A program made the position numbers and the translations under genes. A DNA stretch of 57,770 bases from a virus: positions 1 through 57,770 of the IMG/VR virus record IMGVR_UViG_3300030090_003001; one strand, given 5' to 3'. Shown piece by piece: positions 53,265 to 57,770 of this stretch (positions within the stretch are counted from its first letter, which is position 1; the number at the start of each line of letters is the position of its first letter). The notes beneath the pieces were generated by a model. The model did not search any database and had not been told where the DNA came from. It was given only the letters and a program-made list of their open reading frames with translations.

Positions 53265-54055
53265 TATTTATCTCCTTTATCTGTTAGGCCTTTAACTCTC
53301 TCATACCACTGCTCAACTACAGCAATTGGCGTACTATCATTCACAGCTTCAGTAAACTTAGCTATAGCTGCTTGATTTTCTTTATTAAAGACTGGGTTGC
53401 TTTTTTGTTCATTTAAGAACCTAAGCATCATATCTTTATCGTCTCTGGCAGCAACATCATCAAGAACCTCAGTCATTATATTACCTAACTGGGTATTACT
53501 AATACCATCCTTAGGTTTTATTTCGTGATGTGGTGTTGTTTCATTAATCATAGCCTTAGGTTTAGCTTTAGGCTTAGGTTTGGCTGCCGCCTTTTTAGTT
53601 TCTTTTGGCTTATCCTCCTCTAAAGGTGGAATATCCTCACCAGCAAATATGTAATGACCTAATCCTAGAAGTGCAAAACATTTAGTCATACATCTCATTT
53701 TTGCTGTATTTATTTGAGTAGATGATGGGCTAACAACAGCCTTATGGGTGTTATCCATAACTGGCAGCCACATAGTCCTATGTACATCATCTATTTTAAC
53801 TGTACACTCAACTTGACAAGTTCTATTCTCATACATAAGAATATCTGTCATCTCTTCGGTATTTTCGCTAACTGCATACTGAGTGAAATTCACTTGCATT
53901 TGAGGGTAATGTTTCATCATAATTCCCCAAGCCCAAGCCCAAGATAAGTATGTAGCTTGAAAACCACCTTTACTACCTCTTTTTTCTGTATGCTCGTTAA
54001 CATCATATTGGGATAGCGTTTCCCACACTGATTTATAAGTAATAGATTTACTCAT
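53264..54055 (-). CDS. Single-strand annealing recombinase (Sak3/DUF1071 family)
   Basis: 263 residues. The DUF1071 signature is clear: ATYLSWAWAWGIMMKHYPQM (about 34-53), MWLPVMDNTHKAV (about 94-106) and KMRCMTKCFALLGLGHYI followed by FAGEDIPP. A Lys/Pro linker (about 150-170) joins a C-terminal helical domain. The protein anneals single strands in recombination-dependent replication; its partner is the Cas4-like exonuclease. It overlaps the HTH gene by 8 bases. Confidence 0.9.
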   Translation of the reverse strand: MSKSITYKSVWETLSQYDVNEHTEKRGSKGGFQATYLSWAWAWGIMMKHYPQMQVNFTQYAVSENTEEMTDILMYENRTCQVECTVKIDDVHRTMWLPVMDNTHKAVVSPSSTQINTAKMRCMTKCFALLGLGHYIFAGEDIPPLEEDKPKETKKAAAKPKPKAKPKAMINETTPHHEIKPKDGISNTQLGNIMTEVLDDVAARDDKDMMLRFLNEQKSNPVFNKENQAAIAKFTEAVNDSTPIAVVEQWYERVKGLTDKGDK

Positions 54056-54233
54056 ACTGGTCTCCTTGTTTATTTAGTATATTAGTTATATCACTCTCAA
54101 ACCACTCTGGCGGTACTCTGTCTCCAGAGAGTATAAGAGAGAGATAGGTGTCTGAGATGCTTAGTCTTTTAGCTAACCAACTCTGTTTTATACCATTCTT
54201 GACGAGATACTGTTTTATTTTATCTGTGTCCAT
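54048..54233 (-). CDS. Cro/CI-type HTH regulator, 61 residues
   Basis: A helix-turn-helix of the Cro/CI type (IKQSWLAKRLSISDTYLSLI, about 14-33) fills nearly the whole protein. Only six bases separate its ATG from a -10-like box, so it may be translated from a leaderless mRNA. The palindrome over its own promoter and near the terminase promoter suggests it is the repressor/activator of both, by inference. Confidence 0.75.
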   Translation of the reverse strand: MDTDKIKQYLVKNGIKQSWLAKRLSISDTYLSLILSGDRVPPEWFESDITNILNKQGDQYE

Positions 54234-54239
54234 ACCCTT

Positions 54240-54268
54240 AAATTACTAATGTAAAATATATTTTACAA
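54240..54268 (-). promoter_or_regulatory. Promoter with perfect 18-bp palindrome (operator)
   Basis: On the minus strand TTGTAA (54268-54263), a 17-base spacer and TAATTT (54245-54240). The palindrome TGTAAAATATATTTTACA (54250-54267) overlaps the -35 box and spacer. The geometry and sequence match the promoter at 4193-4221, so both are likely controlled together. Confidence 0.6.
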
Positions 54269-54310
54269 GTTAAGAGTTCTAAAGAATGATATTGTTTCTT
54301 ATATTTATCT

Positions 54311-54541
54311 ATGACAAAAGGCAAGAAAATATACACTCTTGAAATAGTTTATAACGATAAGACTAATGAAATTGTGTCCATATATGAAAACATAGAAAAA
54401 GTAGATAATTCAAATGTTATATATGATAACTTGGGCGAGATTGAAGAATCTACAAACCTACCTCTTGTTATATTATCTGACTTCATCGATGATGAATATA
54501 TGGAATTAATCTCAGACTGTACTGTTATTGGCTTTTCTTAG
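54311..54541 (+). CDS. Small acidic protein encoded opposite to the operon, 76 residues
   Basis: The only rightward frame in this part; starts just after a shared regulatory gap with the HTH gene, in the divergent layout typical of regulator pairs. No ribosome-binding site, but a TATATT box ends five bases before the ATG, so a leaderless transcript is possible. Acidic, with no recognised family. It overlaps the end of the ribbon-helix-helix gene by 17 bases. Confidence 0.5.
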   Translation: MTKGKKIYTLEIVYNDKTNEIVSIYENIEKVDNSNVIYDNLGEIEESTNLPLVILSDFIDDEYMELISDCTVIGFS

Positions 54542-54686
54542 AAGCTGATATAGTAGCTTGCATCATAGTAATTACCGCATCTTTTACACTCCTAAAACCT
54601 TGTGTATATATTGCAGCTTTAAAATGAGTATAAAGCTCCCTATCAATACCTCTTATGTTGATGTTGGTTTTATCTCCATTCTCCAT
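54525..54686 (-). CDS. Ribbon-helix-helix-like regulator, 53 residues
   Basis: The ATG at 54686 is chosen because AAAGGAGG lies six bases upstream; 54689 is an alternative. The sequence KTNINIRGIDRELYTHFKAA followed by helix FRSVKDAVITMMQ is the beta-strand plus two-helix pattern of Arc/MetJ-type proteins. Probably a DNA-binding regulator. It overlaps the upstream gene. Confidence 0.65.
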   Translation of the reverse strand: MENGDKTNINIRGIDRELYTHFKAAIYTQGFRSVKDAVITMMQATISASKKSQ

Positions 54687-54915
54687 CATCACCCTCCTTT
54701 TCTGTAATAGGTGTATCATCTGGGTATTCACCTCCCATAAGGCAGCCGCTCATAACAACTTTAGTGCGAACCTTTACATCTTTTATATTATCAACAATAT
54801 CATCCCAGTTAAGAGTTGAGCCGCAAGGTAGCAGCTCATTCTCTTGAAAGTATTGTTTATAGGTTATTGTAACTCCAGATGCACCATTTGTTTTTGGTTT
54901 TACGAGTATTATCAT
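54670..54915 (-). CDS. Hypothetical early protein, 81 residues
   Basis: Beta-rich start (MIILVKPKTNGASGVTITY), two cysteines and an acidic end. Coupled to the winged-helix gene by a one-base overlap. No family recognised. Confidence 0.6.
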   Translation of the reverse strand: MIILVKPKTNGASGVTITYKQYFQENELLPCGSTLNWDDIVDNIKDVKVRTKVVMSGCLMGGEYPDDTPITEKEGDDGEWR

Positions 54916-55214
54916 TATGCTACCACCTTAGCTTTTACAGACTTAGATTGGTGATACCTTTTTTCCCATAACAGACAGTTAACTCCATCATCATTTGGAT
55001 TCATACTATATATACCAAGTTTAGAGTTAGGCTTATAGTTGGTCTCTATTATATAACCTAAGTCTCTAAAACACTTAATTACCGCTGATAATCTAGTAGT
55101 GTTGAAATTAATAAAAGCATCAACGCTTGTAAGCGAATTGCCATTTAATAAGTGCTTTAGTATTTTTGTTGATTTACTATTTGGATTGTGATGTGCTTTT
55201 GTTCCTCTTTTCAT
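54915..55214 (-). CDS. Winged-helix DNA-binding protein (HTH_39-like), 99 residues
   Basis: KILKHLLNGNSLTSVDAFIN and TRLSAVIKCFRDLGYIIET form the pattern of the phage helix-turn-helix domain in which a wing follows the recognition helix. Probably a small transcription regulator or replication accessory factor. The start at 55214 is followed by a basic N-terminal stretch. Confidence 0.7.
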   Translation of the reverse strand: MKRGTKAHHNPNSKSTKILKHLLNGNSLTSVDAFINFNTTRLSAVIKCFRDLGYIIETNYKPNSKLGIYSMNPNDDGVNCLLWEKRYHQSKSVKAKVVA

Positions 55215-55218
55215 AAGG

Positions 55219-55536
55219 CTATTTCTCCTTGTTGTTATTATTAATGTTAATTACTTTTTCTGATTGCTCTATTACTGGTTTAAGATACTCTACCATTGTC
55301 CAGAGTAAAGAATCCCACGAAGCTCCTATTGATGCATCAAACCTTTTATTAAAAAGCTCAATGATGTCAGTTTTTTGTTTGAGTGTGAGTTTCTTATTAT
55401 AACCCTTGAAATGCGTATCTCTATGATTTACCAACAGCCACTCAGCATCTTTACAACAAAATGTAGTGGCTATTGATATACTCTCTGATGCCTTGAAATT
55501 TTCTTTCAAGTACTTTATAACTGCATCCCTTTTCAT
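55219..55536 (-). CDS. Hypothetical early protein, 105 residues
   Basis: Helical, with a basic N-terminus and a short Cys pair (FCCKDAEWLL). The C-terminus is Asn-rich. The start overlaps the stop of the membrane-peptide gene (TAATG). No family recognised. Confidence 0.6.
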   Translation of the reverse strand: MKRDAVIKYLKENFKASESISIATTFCCKDAEWLLVNHRDTHFKGYNKKLTLKQKTDIIELFNKRFDASIGASWDSLLWTMVEYLKPVIEQSEKVININNNNKEK

Positions 55537-55682
55537 TAAGACAAGACCATTGTTATAGCCATCTTAAGAAGCATTATTAATATAGTCACTCCTATGATGT
55601 TTATTGACACCAGAGCAAACCATTGTATGCAAGTTATAGCTTTTGTTTTAAACGACATTCTATTTGGAAATATTAGACTCAT
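55536..55682 (-). CDS. Small membrane protein, 48 residues
   Basis: Start at 55682 after AAGGAGAAC. One hydrophobic segment (WFALVSINIIGVTILIMLL) with basic flanks. Ends in a TAATG overlap with the next gene; its own start overlaps the upstream stop (ATGA). Perhaps an early membrane-acting protein. Function unknown. Confidence 0.6.
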   Translation of the reverse strand: MSLIFPNRMSFKTKAITCIQWFALVSINIIGVTILIMLLKMAITMVLS

Positions 55683-55846
55683 TTGTTCTCCTTGTTTAAG
55701 TGATTAGTATAGTAGTCATATGCATCTATATTACTACCTTTTACGAAGTCCCAATCAGACATTGATGGGATGTTGTCGTGGTCAAACCCTTGTGCGTATC
55801 CATAAGAGTCTAACCAGTCTTCTGCTGCGTCTTTCATTCTACCCAT
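55679..55846 (-). CDS. Small acidic protein, 55 residues
   Basis: ATG at 55846 with AAAGGAGG upstream; overlaps both neighbours. Rich in Asp, Tyr and Trp (DWLDSYGYAQGFDHDN). Acidic DNA mimicry is conceivable, as in some phage antirestriction proteins, but composition alone is weak evidence. Confidence 0.6.
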   Translation of the reverse strand: MGRMKDAAEDWLDSYGYAQGFDHDNIPSMSDWDFVKGSNIDAYDYYTNHLNKENK

Positions 55847-56360
55847 TGCTAACCTCCTTTAACCAGCTACCTCTTATACTCTCACCGCTCCAGCTCAACC
55901 CTTTTTGAAACTCTTGAGTGGCATCCCAAGGATAATCAAAATTATCAATACAGTTACCATAAGGGGTGTCTCCATATTTTTTCATAATTTTAACATCCTC
56001 ATCATACTCTTCTTTAGTAGCTTCCTTAAAAGTACAATGCCAGTTGTGGCCATCCATCCAGCCCCAATCTTCGTGCTTCTGCTCTTCTGATATTTCATAT
56101 ATATGTCTAGTGCCGCCAACATAAAATGTTTTGCCATCAGCATAAAACATAAACTCAACATCGCAAGCCCACCTACCTTCGCTTTGATATTCACGCCACA
56201 CCTTAGTCTTGTTTGCTTGAATCTTGTGTGCCATTCCTTTATCTAAAGCTCTGTCAGAGTATTTGTTTGCAATGCCATTAAAGAAAGCATCAAGCACCTC
56301 TTCCATAGTTTCTCTATTACTATCTGGTTGACAAGTTATGTCTTGAGATTCTAAAGCCAT
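55839..56360 (-). CDS. Hypothetical early protein, 173 residues
   Basis: Mixed alpha/beta, acidic, Trp/His-rich in the middle (HEDWGWMDGHNWHC). No membrane segment. The stop of the larger upstream gene overlaps its start. No family recognised. Confidence 0.65.
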   Translation of the reverse strand: MALESQDITCQPDSNRETMEEVLDAFFNGIANKYSDRALDKGMAHKIQANKTKVWREYQSEGRWACDVEFMFYADGKTFYVGGTRHIYEISEEQKHEDWGWMDGHNWHCTFKEATKEEYDEDVKIMKKYGDTPYGNCIDNFDYPWDATQEFQKGLSWSGESIRGSWLKEVSNG

Positions 56361-57454
56361 TATGCTACCTCCTCTTCTTCTTTATTATATAGCTCTTGTA
56401 AGTTGATTCCTCTTCTCCACTTCATAAGGTTTTTACTTAACTCAACCTTACCAAGCGAGCAGTTGTTCTTTAACCCATATACATCACTGTTACATAGGTT
56501 AAGCAGCCAAATCACACCACCTTGGGCATAAGATTCAGCGACATCATCCATTGAATCAAAGAAGTTGCTAATACCATTGGTGCTAACATTAAATTGACTG
56601 TTAACACTAGACCTTAGCTTTTCTTCATATTTTCTTTGATGCTCATCCATCCAAGTACCAACAGTCCTTAATATAGCTTTGATTAAATCCCAGTAAGTAC
56701 TCTCTTCATTAATTCCGCAAGTCTTAAGCATACTCTTAGCTCTGTTTGCAGTCCTACTGTCGTGTCTATTATCTGCTGGGAAACTATACTCATAAGACCT
56801 TCCCTCACATAATAAACTTCTACAAGCTATAGGATAGAATAAAGACAGAATGGTATCTAAGTCATCTACAAGTTTCTCTAGGTGTGTCTTTTCAGTATCT
56901 ACAGCCCAGTAATCAGCCAAGTCTCTTTTAGCAAACCATTTTATATTAGTTTTCTGTAAAATGACTGGATTGATTATGCTTTCTATAGAGTTGTTACAAG
57001 TCGCTAAAGCTTTGGCAGCAGCAACCCTTAAGTCTCTTAAGATAGTAAACATAGATGGCTTTTTATCTTTATAAGAAGACTCAATATCGTGGGCTAGTAG
57101 CTCACCAACCTTTTTCCAAGTAGCTCTATCTATTTCGTGGTTCTTGTCGCTCACTAGCTTAGATTGCTTTTTAAGTAGCTTCTTGCCAGACTTTATTCTA
57201 CTTTGTATCTCTTGGTCTTCCCATCCATACTTAACACCATCTCTTACCACATCATCTAATTTGTATTGCTCTGGTGATGTAACTTTATTGTGAAATGTTG
57301 CTAGTATGTCTCCAGTAGTCTCATCAGAGTCATACCCAGTGCTTATAGTCATAGCACACACAGCGAACTTATCAAATATTTGTCTGTATGTACTACATCT
57401 TCCATAACTTATTTTTTCATCAAACCATTCTGGTTCATATGTATTATTTTCCAT
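56360..57454 (-). CDS. Large hypothetical early protein, 364 residues
   Basis: The largest unknown of the early operon. The N-terminal part is acidic with a YGRCSTYRQ phrase; the middle is helical and Lys-rich (RIKSGKKLLKKQSKL); the C-terminal part contains MDDVAESYAQGGVIWLLNLC. Cysteines are scattered. No enzyme motif recognised. Start at 57454 overlaps the preceding gene's end by 11 bases. Host-takeover functions are possible. Confidence 0.65.
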   Translation of the reverse strand: MENNTYEPEWFDEKISYGRCSTYRQIFDKFAVCAMTISTGYDSDETTGDILATFHNKVTSPEQYKLDDVVRDGVKYGWEDQEIQSRIKSGKKLLKKQSKLVSDKNHEIDRATWKKVGELLAHDIESSYKDKKPSMFTILRDLRVAAAKALATCNNSIESIINPVILQKTNIKWFAKRDLADYWAVDTEKTHLEKLVDDLDTILSLFYPIACRSLLCEGRSYEYSFPADNRHDSRTANRAKSMLKTCGINEESTYWDLIKAILRTVGTWMDEHQRKYEEKLRSSVNSQFNVSTNGISNFFDSMDDVAESYAQGGVIWLLNLCNSDVYGLKNNCSLGKVELSKNLMKWRRGINLQELYNKEEEEVA

Positions 57455-57653
57455 TGTTTTCTAGCTCCTTTACTAATTGATTAATAGTGTCATTTACTGC
57501 ATCAGCTACTGTGTCTAATACCTCTACTTTGGCGTGAGCAACAGCTCGTTCTAAAGCTCCGCCGCCATCGTAGTGGTCTGGTATTGTAGTGTATTTTGCT
57601 GATGATACTAACTCATCCCTTAGTTTACCTAAGGCTTTTATTACTCGCTCCAT
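57444..57653 (-). CDS. Hypothetical early protein, 69 residues (complete copy)
   Basis: Helical, with two amphipathic helices around a Gly-rich turn (HYDGGGALERAVAHAKVEV), ending in an acidic coil. GGAGGAGCT precedes the ATG. The same gene is cut at the left end of the window (1-83). No family recognised. Confidence 0.7.
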   Translation of the reverse strand: MERVIKALGKLRDELVSSAKYTTIPDHYDGGGALERAVAHAKVEVLDTVADAVNDTINQLVKELENNGK

Positions 57654-57770
57654 AGCTCCTCCTAGTAAGTTAAGGACACGCCACGCTGTCCAATTGATTG
57701 GTTATCGATTAATATCTCTCTTCTAAATAGTCTTTTTAAAAGAATGTTCATATAGGCAATATCACCTATT
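57571..57770. repeat. Terminal redundancy, right copy
   Basis: Copy of 1-200 with four substitutions (57648, 57671, 57716, 57734). All fall in third codon positions of two different genes and all are synonymous. This marks population variation rather than random assembly error. Confidence 0.95.
57662..57770 (-). CDS. 105-residue early protein, partial (right-end copy)
   Basis: The 3' part of the gene whose complete copy is at 92-409; it runs off the window end. Its three differences from the other copy, at 57671, 57716 and 57734, are synonymous. Confidence 0.7.
   Translation of the reverse strand, partial: IGDIAYMNILLKRLFRREILIDNQSIGQRGVSLTY

Noticed and set aside
1-57770. Temperate lifestyle
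   Set aside because: No integrase, recombinase of the tyrosine/serine type, or attachment site is visible. The HTH protein alone does not show lysogeny.

Overview
This window looks like the essentially complete genome of an AT-rich, tailed double-stranded DNA phage with a short-tail (podovirus) gene plan, probably assembled from a natural population. The first 200 bases recur at the end (57571-57770) with only four differences. The unique sequence is therefore about 57,570 bp, from a circularly permuted or terminally redundant molecule. No ribosomal RNA, complete tRNA, integrase, transposase, CRISPR array or DNA polymerase is visible. The virion genes combine a P22-like portal with T7-like internal virion proteins, as in many marine podoviruses. 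The host is not identifiable. Strong AAGGAG ribosome-binding sites before most genes argue against a Bacteroidetes host and fit a low-GC proteobacterium or similar.

The genome has two transcription domains that diverge from a noncoding region at about 2976-4245 and converge on a double hairpin at 48277-48366. The rightward domain (4246-48271) holds the virion and lysis genes in order: small and large terminase, a basic protein common in marine phages, portal, scaffold, major capsid protein, small head proteins, adaptor genes, a fibre/appendage cassette, and a lysis cassette (M15 peptidase, one-segment membrane protein, metallophosphoesterase, MscS-like membrane protein). These are followed by a tail-tube or stabilisation protein, a 2,856-residue tail fibre with collagen-like spacers, internal virion proteins, and a 3,011-residue giant protein probably ejected with the DNA.

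The leftward domain runs from 2975 through the genome joint down to 48368. Its early part encodes an ArdC-type antirestriction protein, a peptide deformylase and many unknowns. Then come small DNA-binding proteins, followed by a recombination and replication set: Sak3/DUF1071 annealing protein, replication-initiator-like protein, Cas4-like Fe-S nuclease, RusA resolvase, HNH nuclease, a PD-(D/E)XK-like protein and a NinB-like protein. The phage probably borrows the host replisome and uses recombination-dependent replication.

The most unusual signals are these. A 75-codon gene with its own Shine-Dalgarno sequence is overprinted in the +1 frame of the giant protein, exactly where that protein's codon use changes. 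Two hairpins in the noncoding region carry the identical 16-base loop on unrelated stems. The capsid gene has a three-way-junction leader that buries its start codon. A nearly identical palindrome and promoter occur before the small HTH gene and before the terminase operon. Several further structured RNA leaders lie in the leftward operon.

Coordinates of short sites were read by eye and may be off by one base near homopolymer runs.
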